DNA of 12,607 nucleotides, taken from assembly GCF_036568665.1 (NCBI RefSeq), contig NZ_DATCSD010000108.1, positions 1-12,607 on the forward strand, written 5' to 3'. This DNA is from Ohtaekwangia sp036568665 (GTDB taxonomy: Bacteria > Bacteroidota > Bacteroidia > Cytophagales > Cyclobacteriaceae). A model generated the notes under the pieces. That model was not told the DNA's origin. It worked only from the letters and a program-made list of their open reading frames with translations, and searched no databases. Both the position numbers and the translations under genes were made by a program. Below are positions 1 to 8,359 of the stretch, piece by piece. Position 1 is the stretch's first letter; each line of letters begins with the position of its first letter.

Positions 1-1438
1 TTGTATTGGTAACCGAAGTATAGAACGTAGCCACATCGTTGCCTCCGGAAACGCTCAGGTAATTATCGAACGATTTACCGGTTTGCATTACATTCCTGTA
101 GTTATCATAGTATCTATAGGTGGGATCTATACTTGTTTCTGAACTGAAGGGTGCACCCCATGCCGGATATACACTGGTGCGATCGGCTACACCATACCAG
201 CCTTGTCCGTACTGTGTTTGAAAATCAGGATAACGGTTTACTTTCTGAAAACCCATAGAGCTGTTCAGGTTAATGCGCACGCCACCGGCCTTTCCCTTTT
301 TAGTGGTGATCACCACAGCACCAGCCGCTGCACGCACGCCATACAACGCAGTGGCTGCTGCTCCTTTCAGTATATTTACCGACTCTATATCATTGGGATT
401 TATATCAGCCGCACGGTTGCTGAGTCCGCGCGATGTATTGGGAGATTCATCGGTGCTATTATCAATGGGTATACCATCAATCACAAACAACGGTTGATTG
501 TTGGCATCAGTGTTCAGAGACGTTATACCCCGGATAACAATTCGCGAACTTGTTCCGGGTGCACCTCCTGCATTGGTGATCTGTACACCCGATACCTGCC
601 CCTGAAGCGCACTCACCAGGTTTGGTTGTCGTGTTTGAATCAGGTTATCTCCCTTTACCGATTGTGCCGAAAAACCCACGGAGCGTTTCTCCTGTTCTAT
701 ACCAAACGAAGTAACTACTACTTCGGTCAGTTGTGTTATATCGGCTTCCAGCCCTATATCTACAGTAGTTCGTTCACCAACAACAATCTCCTGCGTTTTA
801 TACCCGATGAAGGAGAACATCAATACAGCATCGCTCGCTGCTACATTCAGACTATATTTACCATCTGCATCGGTAACAGTACCGGTCTGCGTTCCTTTCA
901 CCAATACACTTACTCCCGGCAACGGAGTGTTCTCTTCACCTGTAGTTACGCGACCTTGTACTACACGCTGCTGAAGTACAGCACTGACCGGTTCTTCTGT
1001 GGATTCGCTGTCTTCTGATTCGTCTTTGCGTTCAATGAGAATGTTGTTATTGATCTGCCGGAAGGTAAACGAATTATCATCCAGTAAAATGGAAAGGGTT
1101 TCCGATACTGTTCGTGTTCCTTCAGACAGTGTGATGTGATCGATGGACTTCACTTCTTTATGCCGGTATACAAAACGGAAGGGTGTAAGTGTCTCGATCT
1201 TGCGCAGTGCTGATACGAGCGACTCATCGCGAAGTTCGAGTGTTACCTGTATAGTTTCTGCACCCTGCCCTCTGCCTGGTGTGGCTAAAAGCATTGTGAG
1301 ACACGTAAGTGAAAGTATCATGAACAGTAAACTTATACGCATAAGCTGACGGATATGGGGTTTGTGGATCAGCCATGCAAGGTTTGCCACAGGGGTAAAA
1401 CCCGGACTCCCTTCTGCATGAGACACAGAAAAATTCAT
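1..1438 (-). CDS. SusC/RagA-family TonB-linked outer-membrane receptor, N-terminal part (runs off the window)
   Basis: The frame is open from the ATG at 1438 to the window edge, 479 codons, roughly half of a family that usually has about 1000-1150 residues. Seen in order: a hydrophobic signal segment (MRISLLFMILSLTCLTMLL, about residues 33-51), an STN secretin/TonB domain (about 58-130), a carboxypeptidase-like regulatory domain containing TPLPGVSVLVKGT and FSFIGYKTQEIVV (about 155-225), a TonB-box-like TEVVVTSFG, and a plug domain with VIRGITSLN, PLFVIDGIPIDN and VNILKGAAATALYG. Family knowledge: these outer-membrane channels import glycans, peptides or siderophores with TonB energy and a SusD lipoprotein. 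An STN domain usually means signalling to a FecR anti-sigma, which fits the sigma/FecR pair just upstream. The start at 1342 would give a more typical short signal peptide; 1438 is the longest open start. The substrate cannot be told. Confidence 0.95.
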   Translation of the reverse strand, partial: MNFSVSHAEGSPGFTPVANLAWLIHKPHIRQLMRISLLFMILSLTCLTMLLATPGRGQGAETIQVTLELRDESLVSALRKIETLTPFRFVYRHKEVKSIDHITLSEGTRTVSETLSILLDDNSFTFRQINNNILIERKDESEDSESTEEPVSAVLQQRVVQGRVTTGEENTPLPGVSVLVKGTQTGTVTDADGKYSLNVAASDAVLMFSFIGYKTQEIVVGERTTVDIGLEADITQLTEVVVTSFGIEQEKRSVGFSAQSVKGDNLIQTRQPNLVSALQGQVSGVQITNAGGAPGTSSRIVIRGITSLNTDANNQPLFVIDGIPIDNSTDESPNTSRGLSNRAADINPNDIESVNILKGAAATALYGVRAAAGAVVITTKKGKAGGVRINLNSSMGFQKVNRYPDFQTQYGQGWYGVADRTSVYPAWGAPFSSETSIDPTYRYYDNYRNVMQTGKSFDNYLSVSGGNDVATFYTSVTNT

Positions 1439-1473
1439 ATTTTTGATATGTTTTAAGTGATTGAGGAATTATT

Positions 1474-1511
1474 TAAAACACACCTGTTGCCGATGCCAGT
1501 CGGACAACAGG
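1474..1511 (-). terminator. Terminator-like hairpin between fecR and susC (possible attenuator)
   Basis: Read on the minus strand, a hairpin with outer arms CCTGTTG/CAACAGG (7 bp) and inner arms CCGA/TCGG (4 bp, one bulged base) is followed by TGTGTTTTAAAT. It lies after the FecR stop and about 36 nt before the longest susC start. In a sigma-fecR-susC unit this could end most transcripts after fecR, or it could be an RNA element controlling susC. The structure is seen directly; the function is inferred. A second, weaker GC-rich fold is present at about 1526-1565. Confidence 0.5.
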
Positions 1512-1645
1512 AGCTTTCTGAAGAAACTCCCTGCCCCTGGCGGGGAGTCTTCGGGAGACTTCAAATCATGTGTATAGTTTCTTCATAGGATTGGTTTGGG
1601 TTAGAGGTTATTCTTTATGTTCAGGTTAAAATGTCTTTGTTCCAA

Positions 1646-2635
1646 TCAGCATCCACCTCCGCTGATGAGTATATTTCCGTTATCATCCCTGCTAAAATGC
1701 GAGCCGTTAAATTCACAGATCACGGTGAGGATCTGATCGAGGCTTTCGCCACTGACAAACGTGGCAGTAAAACGACATTCTTTTAATTGTGCTGCATCGA
1801 ACGTGATGCGTATATGAAATCGCTGCTCCAATTGCTGTGCGACTTCTTCCAATGTACTGTCGTCAAAGAATATGTCTTTATCTGACCAGGCTACAACGGT
1901 ACGGCTATCCACCGTTTGCTGCTGCGAGGCCTGTTCTTCTTTGTTAAAGGTTATTTGCTGATCGGGCGTAATGATACCGATCACGTTTCGGGCATCGCTT
2001 ACTTTTACGCGGCCGCGCGTTACGGTAACGGTTATATTCTTTTCATCGGGATAGGCTTTAATATTAAAAGCAGTTCCCAATACAATGGTCTTCACCTCTC
2101 CGGTATATACTATAAATGGTTTTGTGACATCGTGCTGTATATCAAAGTATCCTTCTCCTGTAAGTGTTACTTCACGGCTGCTCTTATCCTCAAAAGATGC
2201 AGGGTATTCCAGTGTACTCCGGGCATTCAGTATTACCCGGCTGCCATCCGGTAAATTTATTATTTGATGAGGTGCATCAATAGGTGCTACTGCCAATGCA
2301 GAGGCAGAAGGCTTTGTGTAGATATATAGTACAGCAGCGCATGCTATGACAAGGATTATAGCGGCAGCTACTTTACGCCACGAGAAAAAATTTCTGGTGG
2401 AAGAAAGTTCCTCTATAGGTGCAGCCCGAAAAATGTCCAGCAGTATACTTTCAGCTTTATCTTTTGGTAATACTTCCTCCGGTTGGAGTGTTTGCCAAAG
2501 TCCTTTCATCAGGTCTTTCACCTGCGCATGGTAGTCGGCCTGGCTAATAAGTTCCAGAAACTCCTGCCGCTCTTCAGGCGTACAGGTCTGATTAATATAA
2601 CGGTGAAAAAGATACGTTAACCGGGCGCTGTCCAT
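1646..2635 (-). CDS. FecR-family transmembrane anti-sigma factor
   Basis: A 329-residue protein with the standard layout of Bacteroidota FecR proteins. It has a cytoplasmic helical region (about 1-85) that would hold the sigma factor and a single membrane segment (about 88-107, AAAIILVIACAAVLYIYT). A periplasmic FecR domain follows (about 125-215, with INLPDGSRVILNARSTLEYP, LTGEGYFDI and VLGTAFNIKAYP), then a C-terminal DUF4974 domain (about 253-325, DIFFDDSTLEEVAQQLEQRF). It ends in the usual ISGGGC tail. Family role: it receives the signal from the STN domain of the partner receptor and releases the sigma factor. It sits between the sigma gene (82 nt upstream) and susC (downstream), all on one strand, which is the normal order. 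Confidence 0.95.
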   Translation of the reverse strand: MDSARLTYLFHRYINQTCTPEERQEFLELISQADYHAQVKDLMKGLWQTLQPEEVLPKDKAESILLDIFRAAPIEELSSTRNFFSWRKVAAAIILVIACAAVLYIYTKPSASALAVAPIDAPHQIINLPDGSRVILNARSTLEYPASFEDKSSREVTLTGEGYFDIQHDVTKPFIVYTGEVKTIVLGTAFNIKAYPDEKNITVTVTRGRVKVSDARNVIGIITPDQQITFNKEEQASQQQTVDSRTVVAWSDKDIFFDDSTLEEVAQQLEQRFHIRITFDAAQLKECRFTATFVSGESLDQILTVICEFNGSHFSRDDNGNILISGGGC

Positions 2636-2717
2636 ACACAGTGGTTTTATAGTATGACAACCGGGCCGTTAAAAAGGAGTAGTGGAGGAAGAAAAAAATT
2701 TTACTATGAGAAACCGC

Positions 2718-3296
2718 TCAGTATAAAAAAGCAAATACAAGACTGATCAGTCCGGAGAAGTGAGCTTTGATCGTACGCAAAGCCTGCTGCATGTGCGTCT
2801 TTACGGTGAGACGCGATATGTTGAGGCGCTGTGCAACTTCCTCATACTTGAGACCTTCCTGATGGCACATTCCATATACCAACTTTTGCTGCGGTGGCAG
2901 ATTGCTGACTACCTGATTAAGGATGTGCTGCGACTCGCGGTATAGAATTGTTTCTTCTGTTTCGTGGTGCGCCTCTGTCAATTCTTTCTCCAATTTATTT
3001 ATAGCGTTTGTCTCAATCGCTATGCGCTTCAATTGGTTAAAAGTATGATTGCGCGTGAGTGTAAAAAGATATGCCTCAAAATTCTGAATAGCATCTAAGG
3101 TCTCTTTAAATAACCACAACTTCAGAAATATATCCTGCACTACTTCTTCTGCCAAGGTGCCTGAATGCGTAAGCCGCAAAGCAAAACTATAAACCTTCGG
3201 AGAGTATACATGAAAGAGCCTGCGAAAAGCAAGCTGATCGCCCTGGGAAGCCTGGTATAAAAGGTCTCTGATATCCGAGAGGTCCGGCATCTTCAT
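2718..3296 (-). CDS. ECF RNA polymerase sigma factor, FecI-like (Bacteroidota type)
   Basis: A 192-residue sigma-70 family protein. Region 2 covers about residues 23-90 (FRRLFHVYSPKVYSFALRL, then AEEVVQDIFLKLW, a recognisable sigma-2 core). Region 4 covers about 132-178 (LPPQQKLVYGMCHQEGLKYE, then EVAQRLNISRLTVKTHMQQA, a helix-turn-helix). The hydrophobic tail SGLISLVFAFLY is common in the Bacteroidota FecI-like group. It would direct RNA polymerase to the neighbouring susC-type operon when the FecR protein downstream is triggered by the receptor. A start three residues in (MPDLSD) is equally possible because Bacteroidota lack strong Shine-Dalgarno signals. It is divergent from the plus-strand lipoprotein gene at 3588. 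Confidence 0.95.
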   Translation of the reverse strand: MKMPDLSDIRDLLYQASQGDQLAFRRLFHVYSPKVYSFALRLTHSGTLAEEVVQDIFLKLWLFKETLDAIQNFEAYLFTLTRNHTFNQLKRIAIETNAINKLEKELTEAHHETEETILYRESQHILNQVVSNLPPQQKLVYGMCHQEGLKYEEVAQRLNISRLTVKTHMQQALRTIKAHFSGLISLVFAFLY

Positions 3297-3587
3297 CAGT
3301 TTAGGGGTGGATAACCTTTTGCTAATCTAAACTTAATGAAAAGGAAGTAATGAAAAAAATACCTGCCGCAACCGCCCAACCTGAATTTATGGCAATCTAT
3401 AGTCTCAATCCTTTGCAGGCTATAAAATATAGCCGTTTATTTTTTCCGGTCATCTAATCTGACAAGCTTGGAATCACATCCGGTTCATTCGTCTACACAT
3501 TGTCCATAAAGGTCTAGGGAAATATACCTGCTGCGCAATGTAGCCGCGTCTCCATCGTATTGTAGTTACAGAAAAAAATAAAATCTT
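3297..3587. other. Divergent intergenic region with a perfect short hairpin
   Basis: This 291-nt stretch separates the sigma gene (minus) from the lipoprotein gene (plus) and must hold the promoters of both. The only structure I can support is GGCTATA-AAA-TATAGCC at 3418-3434, a perfect 7-bp inverted repeat with a 3-nt loop. It is followed on the plus strand by a T-rich run (GTTTATTTTTTCC), so it resembles a small plus-strand terminator although no plus-strand gene precedes it. No convincing Bacteroidota promoter (TTTG, then TAnnTTTG) was found for either gene. Confidence 0.4.
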
Positions 3588-4676
3588 ATGAAGCAATTAA
3601 AGATATTTCTTCTAATCACTTCTGTATTCATCCTTGCACTAAGCTGCAATAATGAAGAACTGAACTCCGATGATAGCAGTACATCCGGATCCAGCATTGA
3701 TCAAACTTCACTGGACGTTGCCCAGACTTCGAGTCAGCTCGCGAGTGGTACAAGTTTCAGAATTTCCGGTAGCAGTACCGATAGTACCAGTACTACTACC
3801 GACTGCAAACCCGGACTAAATGGTGCAAGACATAATCGCCACAAGGGTATATTAGATGGCCTAAATTTACTGGCTCCCACGGATGAGCTACTGGCCATTG
3901 TAGATGCCGAGAGTGCGGCTGATATACGAGGTCTGCGCATTTCAAAAAATGGCGGAGCCACCATTACCAACTATAACGCTTCAGGCGAAACAGTTACCAT
4001 TCCATTCTATCTGAATGATGGACCACAAGGTTATAGCTTTAGCGGACATCAGTTTCCCCTATATGATTCATTGCTGACCAGCATCGTGAAAACAGAAATT
4101 GATTTTGGCACCGGTGTAACCTATAAAAGAGATACGGTTGAAATTACCCGTGCAGGCAAGATCATTATTACACGAAGTAAAGATGGTTCTACTATAACCG
4201 AAGTAACAACCTTTGATAATTACTCGGTGAACGATATCAAGATCGAAGGTACTAAAACACGTATCTCTACTTACAATTCTTCAACAGGTTCCGGATCATC
4301 TACAACTTCCGTAACCAACGGGAAAATTACATTGAAAGATGGAACGGTAACAGAATGGAAATCGGATAAATCAAGAGTATCGGCTTTCACGATAAGCGAA
4401 TCTACCGGCTTGCCTGCGAGTGGTACTATAACTACCGATGTAAATACCAGCGTTACGGCCTCTGACGGCACCGTGATATACGCTCACAAAACTACTTCAT
4501 CGCTGATTGAAAATATAGCCTGCGAAGGACGAAGAAAAGCACCCGTAAGCGGAACATTGGAAACTATATATCGCACCGATACTTTACTGATTGACTTTGG
4601 CGATGGAACATGCACTAACAAAACTATCACAATAACACTCAACGGAGTAACATCAACAAAAACGATTGGCGACTGA
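3588..4676 (+). CDS. Ser/Thr-rich secreted lipoprotein of unknown function
   Basis: A 362-residue protein with a clear lipoprotein signal: MKQLK, a hydrophobic stretch, then the lipobox LALSC with the lipidated cysteine at residue 20. Residues 21-75 are a Ser/Thr/Asp-rich linker of low complexity. The remainder looks beta-rich, with repeated short patterns such as KDGTVTEWKSD (about 250-260) and SDGTVIYAH (about 292-300), and a C-terminal IDFGDGTCTNKTITITLNG (about 335-353). Three more cysteines lie at 73, 312 and 342. I do not recognise a named domain. From memory, similar beta-rich lipoproteins with TTFDNYSVNDIKIEGTK-like segments occur in other Bacteroidota, but that is not proof of family. 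It is the only plus-strand gene here, is flanked by divergent and convergent neighbours, and ends at a strong terminator, so it is a single-gene transcript. Location is inferred as the outer or inner membrane surface. Confidence 0.85.
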   Translation: MKQLKIFLLITSVFILALSCNNEELNSDDSSTSGSSIDQTSLDVAQTSSQLASGTSFRISGSSTDSTSTTTDCKPGLNGARHNRHKGILDGLNLLAPTDELLAIVDAESAADIRGLRISKNGGATITNYNASGETVTIPFYLNDGPQGYSFSGHQFPLYDSLLTSIVKTEIDFGTGVTYKRDTVEITRAGKIIITRSKDGSTITEVTTFDNYSVNDIKIEGTKTRISTYNSSTGSGSSTTSVTNGKITLKDGTVTEWKSDKSRVSAFTISESTGLPASGTITTDVNTSVTASDGTVIYAHKTTSSLIENIACEGRRKAPVSGTLETIYRTDTLLIDFGDGTCTNKTITITLNGVTSTKTIGD

Positions 4677-4710
4677 CAAGAGAGGTTGATAGAGGAGCCT
4701 AACCAATCGG

Positions 4711-4745
4711 AGCCCTTGCAAGCGAAATGCTGCAAGGGCTTTTTA
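4711..4745 (+). terminator. Intrinsic terminator of the lipoprotein gene
   Basis: Arms AGCCCTTGCA and TGCAAGGGCT pair perfectly over 10 bp. The stem is extended inside by GC/GC next to one bulged A, with a GAAAT loop, and a TTTTT run follows. It lies 34 nt after the stop codon of the plus-strand lipoprotein. There is no T-run on the minus-strand side, so it is not obviously a terminator for the convergent RiPP operon that ends at 4793. Confidence 0.88.
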
Positions 4746-4792
4746 CTTGCAATAGTTTGATCAAAATATACTTTGATGAAACCAACAAAACA

Positions 4793-6097
4793 TTATTTCT
4801 CGCTTATACCTGAAAGGGCCCCACGGGTAGAGTAAAAGAATCGTTCTAATAATGAATAATCTCTTGTGATGATCTCTGCTGTGCCCACAAGGTTGGGCTT
4901 GTAATCAATTTTGTGATGATAGGAAGTAATCAGTTCATCGGGTAAGTCAATTATTACTTCATAATTATCATCAAGCGGGGCTTCGCTAATGGACAGTATG
5001 GTGCCATAAAAATAGCCATACTCCTGATACGGAAAACCTTCCAGTGTAATGCGTACTTTCTGATTCACCTTCACTTTTCCAAAGCCTTTTACCGGCACCT
5101 GTGCTTTTGCTTTTATATCCTGATTCTGCGGAATGATCAGTGCTATAGGCTGCTCCTTTTTTAAAAATTCACCGGTAGATATATTCCGGATGAATTTCAA
5201 CTTACCTTCTATCGGGCAAATTATAGTATAGTTCTGTTTCCATTCCGACTTATAGTTATCAATTACTTTTAACGACAGACTTATATCGTTCTTCAGCTTT
5301 TCCCGCTTTTCAGCATACTGGTAATCCAAATCAGCGATCTGGCCTTCAATATCTTTTATAACCAGTTCGTTTTGCAGAAGTGATTCTTTCAGAACCTGGT
5401 AATCATTTTTCTTTTGATTATAGCGACTGGTCTTTTCAAGCCAGTCTGATTTTGCAATAACCTGCTGGGTATACAATCGCTCATCAATCTCATATTGAAG
5501 CCTGGCATTTTTGAGCTCCTCTTCTCCTACCATCAGTTTCTCTTTTATAACTGCCGATAGCTCTTTATACGTTTTTATCTTCGCCTCCAGTCGGATAATA
5601 GATTCTCTAAAGTATTGATGATGCAATTGCTGATAATCATATATCTGCTTTTTCAAATTGTTATAATCATCCTGCACCGCTCCGAATACAAGATCATTGT
5701 CATTAAACGATAGTGTTTGGATCTCTTCATTCAATAACTTCTTTGTATCCGCTATCACTATATTCAGAAAGTTGATATTGTCAATTTGCATTACACTTCT
5801 GATCTCCGCTGCTATCTGCCCTTTACTGACTATTGAATTTTCCTTTATGTAGATTTGTTCGAGATAGCCTTCGTTCAAATTATAGATAAAGGAAGGTTCA
5901 ACCGTGGTGGTTAACTTCACCTTCCCTGCTACCGTATCCGGATAATTTATAATTGTTCCGGTCAATAGAAAAACGCAGATCACAAAGAGTATAGATCCCG
6001 ATCCCCAACGTAAAATTTTACCGGGTATCTTTGAAAGTATTTCTTTCACTTCTTCAGATCGTTCTGAAAAGTTATTTACTTCTGATTTTTCGGGCAT
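4793..6097 (-). CDS. HlyD-family secretion adaptor (membrane fusion protein) of the RiPP exporter
   Basis: A 434-residue protein with a short cytoplasmic N-terminus, one membrane segment (about residues 33-51, GSGSILFVICVFLLTGTII), then a biotinyl-lipoyl-like half domain (about 55-100, NLNEGYLEQIYIKENSIVSK). A long charged region follows (about 115-275), rich in heptad-like Leu/Ile spacing and probably an alpha-helical hairpin. The second half of the barrel (about 283-325) and a C-terminal beta domain complete it. Family role: it bridges an inner-membrane ABC exporter to the outer membrane. It starts 6 nt after the stop of the C39 ABC transporter, so the two are made together. It is the last recognisable gene of the operon, and no outer-membrane TolC-like gene follows in the window. 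Confidence 0.92.
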   Translation of the reverse strand: MPEKSEVNNFSERSEEVKEILSKIPGKILRWGSGSILFVICVFLLTGTIINYPDTVAGKVKLTTTVEPSFIYNLNEGYLEQIYIKENSIVSKGQIAAEIRSVMQIDNINFLNIVIADTKKLLNEEIQTLSFNDNDLVFGAVQDDYNNLKKQIYDYQQLHHQYFRESIIRLEAKIKTYKELSAVIKEKLMVGEEELKNARLQYEIDERLYTQQVIAKSDWLEKTSRYNQKKNDYQVLKESLLQNELVIKDIEGQIADLDYQYAEKREKLKNDISLSLKVIDNYKSEWKQNYTIICPIEGKLKFIRNISTGEFLKKEQPIALIIPQNQDIKAKAQVPVKGFGKVKVNQKVRITLEGFPYQEYGYFYGTILSISEAPLDDNYEVIIDLPDELITSYHHKIDYKPNLVGTAEIITRDYSLLERFFYSTRGALSGISEK

Positions 6098-6103
6098 AAA
6101 CTT

Positions 6104-8359
6104 CTATGAAAAATTCAAAACAACTTTACTGTCCACAGGTTGTACGGGAGCGGCTATCTTCTCAAGTTCAAGCTGATTTCTTACCAGATTGAAGTAAGCT
6201 CCTTTCAATTCAATGAGAGACTTATGATTTCCGATCTCCAATACCTTACCCTTATCGATCACAACAATCTGATCGGCATTCTTTACTGTGCTGAGGCGAT
6301 GCGCAATAATTACTGAGGTTCGGTTACGCAGAAAATTCTCCAGGTTTGTAATGATCGCCTTTTCGTTATTGGCATCCAGGGCAGAGGTGGCTTCATCAAA
6401 GAACAGGTAATCCGGATTCTTATATATAGCTCTCGCTATTAACAAGCGTTGTTTCTGGCCAGTGCTTAATCCTAAACCTTCATTCCCGATCTTAGTATTA
6501 TACCCCAGTGGCATGCTATCGATGAAGTCGCCTATATTGGCAAGACGCGAAGCCAGGATCAGTCTTTCAATATCTACCTGTTCAACACCTATCGCTATAT
6601 TTGCTTCTATGGTATCGTTGAATATAAAACCTTCCTGCATTACAACCCCGCATTTATCTCTCCAGGCTCGTACTGAAATATGAGTAAAATCTTTTTTATC
6701 AAGTGCTATAGTACCGGCAACAGGTTTATATATACCCAGCAACAGTTTCATAAGAGTGGTCTTTCCGCTGCCACTCATACCCACAATAGCAGTTACTTTA
6801 TTTTTAGGGATCGAGAAACTTACCTCATCCAAAACAGGCTTGTTACTTCCCGGATATTTAAAACTTACATTTTGCAGAAATATATCCTGTGAACCTTCGA
6901 TAGCCGAAATTTTTTCCTCCGATGTTTTTTCTTCATCATCCAGTTCATGGATCTCGGCAATTCTGTCAAGACTAATCTTGGCATCCTGAAACGAATGTAT
7001 AAATGTTACCAATTGCGATACCGGACCGTTCAGCTGTCCAATGATATACGATACCGACAGCATCATACCCAATGTCATCTCGCCTTCAATCACAGCCTGC
7101 GCTGCCAGGTAGATCATCAGTATATTCTTGATCTCGTTGATAAATAACGATCCTACAGATTGCGTCTGCTCCAATGATAAACTCTTTATTGAAATTTTGA
7201 AGAGCCGTGTCTGTAAAGTTTCCCAGCCCCAGCGCATTTGTCTCTCTGCATTGTGAAGTTTGATCTCCTGCATTCCGTTGATGAGTTCAATCGTTTTGCT
7301 ATGCTCCTGGCTTACCTGCGAAAATCTTATATAGTCAAGATCCTTTCGCTTTCGCAGAAAGAATACAATCCAGAGAAAATACAAAGCTGTGCCCAGCAGA
7401 AATACAGAGAATATCTTTATACTATAAATAGCCAGCACGGCACCGAGCAGCAACAGAGAGAAAAAAGAAAAAACAACATTGAGTGTAGATCCCGTCATTA
7501 ATTTTTCAAGCCTGGTATGATCATTAATGCGCTGAAAAATTTCGCCTGTCTGGGTAGAGTCGAAATACGAAATAGGCAGTCCCATCAGCTTGACAAAAAA
7601 ATCGGATACAAGCGATATGTTAATGCGTGTACTTAAATGCAGCAAGATCCAGCTCCGCATCGTTTCAACAAACGTGCGCCCTATAAATAAAAGTACCTGG
7701 GCCAACAGGATCAATGACACCAGGTTATAGTCCTGATTTTTTATACCAACGTCTACAATTCCCTGTGTAAGAAAAGGCAAAACAAGCTGCAGTAAACTTC
7801 CTGCCATTACACCCCAGAAAAGCTGATATATATAGGGCCGGTACTGCCTGAAATAATATAGTATATATTTTAGTCCAAACCCGCTCTGGTACTCACTACT
7901 ACCATCAAACTGCATTTCCGACAATTTTGGTGTAGCTTCCAACAGAAGAACAATTCCTTTTCCATTCTGCAAATTGCCTTGCCAGCCTTGCATAAATTCT
8001 GCCTCGCTGTAAACCAGCAATCCGTGAGCAGGATCGGAAATATAGTACTTGCCGTTGTGTACTTTGTATAACACAACAAAGTGATTGTTATTCCAGAAAA
8101 CTATACAAGGCAACGGAGCCTCCTGGCTAAGTTTGGTCAGATCTATTTTTACACTCAACGTTCTGATGCCTATTTTCTCCGCAGCTGCACTCAGGCCTGA
8201 AAGTGATGTGCCGGCTCTATTGGTCTCTGTAATTCTGCGAAGCGCTTTTGCCGATATAGCTTTACCATAGTGTTTTGCCACTATGCGAAGACACGCAGGA
8301 CCACAGTCCATCTTTCCGGTTTGATGATAGTGCGGAAACTTATGAAATACATTCTTCAT
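6104..8359 (-). CDS. Peptidase-containing ABC transporter (C39 bacteriocin-type protease/exporter)
   Basis: A 751-residue fusion of the three expected parts. Residues 1-140 are a C39 cysteine peptidase with the oxyanion Gln at 13, catalytic Cys at 19 (KMDCGPACLRIVAKHYG), His at 93 (NNHFVVLYKV) and Asp at 109 (ISDPAHG), all present. Residues about 165-450 are the membrane domain with several hydrophobic helices. Residues about 490-735 are the ATPase, with Walker A GMSGSGKTT (527-535), Q-loop Gln 575, signature LSTGQ (631-635), Walker B YLFFDE (651-656) and switch His 687. Such proteins cut leader peptides after Gly-Gly and export the core, matching the Gly-Gly leaders of the two precursors upstream. 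Its start overlaps the SPASM gene's stop as ATGA, showing translational coupling. Confidence 0.96.
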   Translation of the reverse strand: MKNVFHKFPHYHQTGKMDCGPACLRIVAKHYGKAISAKALRRITETNRAGTSLSGLSAAAEKIGIRTLSVKIDLTKLSQEAPLPCIVFWNNNHFVVLYKVHNGKYYISDPAHGLLVYSEAEFMQGWQGNLQNGKGIVLLLEATPKLSEMQFDGSSEYQSGFGLKYILYYFRQYRPYIYQLFWGVMAGSLLQLVLPFLTQGIVDVGIKNQDYNLVSLILLAQVLLFIGRTFVETMRSWILLHLSTRINISLVSDFFVKLMGLPISYFDSTQTGEIFQRINDHTRLEKLMTGSTLNVVFSFFSLLLLGAVLAIYSIKIFSVFLLGTALYFLWIVFFLRKRKDLDYIRFSQVSQEHSKTIELINGMQEIKLHNAERQMRWGWETLQTRLFKISIKSLSLEQTQSVGSLFINEIKNILMIYLAAQAVIEGEMTLGMMLSVSYIIGQLNGPVSQLVTFIHSFQDAKISLDRIAEIHELDDEEKTSEEKISAIEGSQDIFLQNVSFKYPGSNKPVLDEVSFSIPKNKVTAIVGMSGSGKTTLMKLLLGIYKPVAGTIALDKKDFTHISVRAWRDKCGVVMQEGFIFNDTIEANIAIGVEQVDIERLILASRLANIGDFIDSMPLGYNTKIGNEGLGLSTGQKQRLLIARAIYKNPDYLFFDEATSALDANNEKAIITNLENFLRNRTSVIIAHRLSTVKNADQIVVIDKGKVLEIGNHKSLIELKGAYFNLVRNQLELEKIAAPVQPVDSKVVLNFS

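Noticed and set aside
203..1018. Long plus-strand open frame opposite the SusC gene
   Set aside because: Its protein is Cys/Tyr-rich low-sense sequence, while the minus frame gives a clear STN and plug domain. It is an antisense shadow.
3500..3530. Possible promoter TTG-N20-TATACCTG before the lipoprotein gene
   Set aside because: The second box differs from TAnnTTTG at two of the key positions and a TTG is common; too weak to annotate.
6680..7147. Plus-strand open frames opposite the exporter gene
   Set aside because: They lie opposite the ATPase and membrane domains of the C39 ABC gene, which has all its motifs intact; they are shadows.
7870..8079. Minus-strand 69-codon frame inside the C39 transporter gene
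   Set aside because: It is a different frame of the same strand within the conserved peptidase domain; no family-like features.
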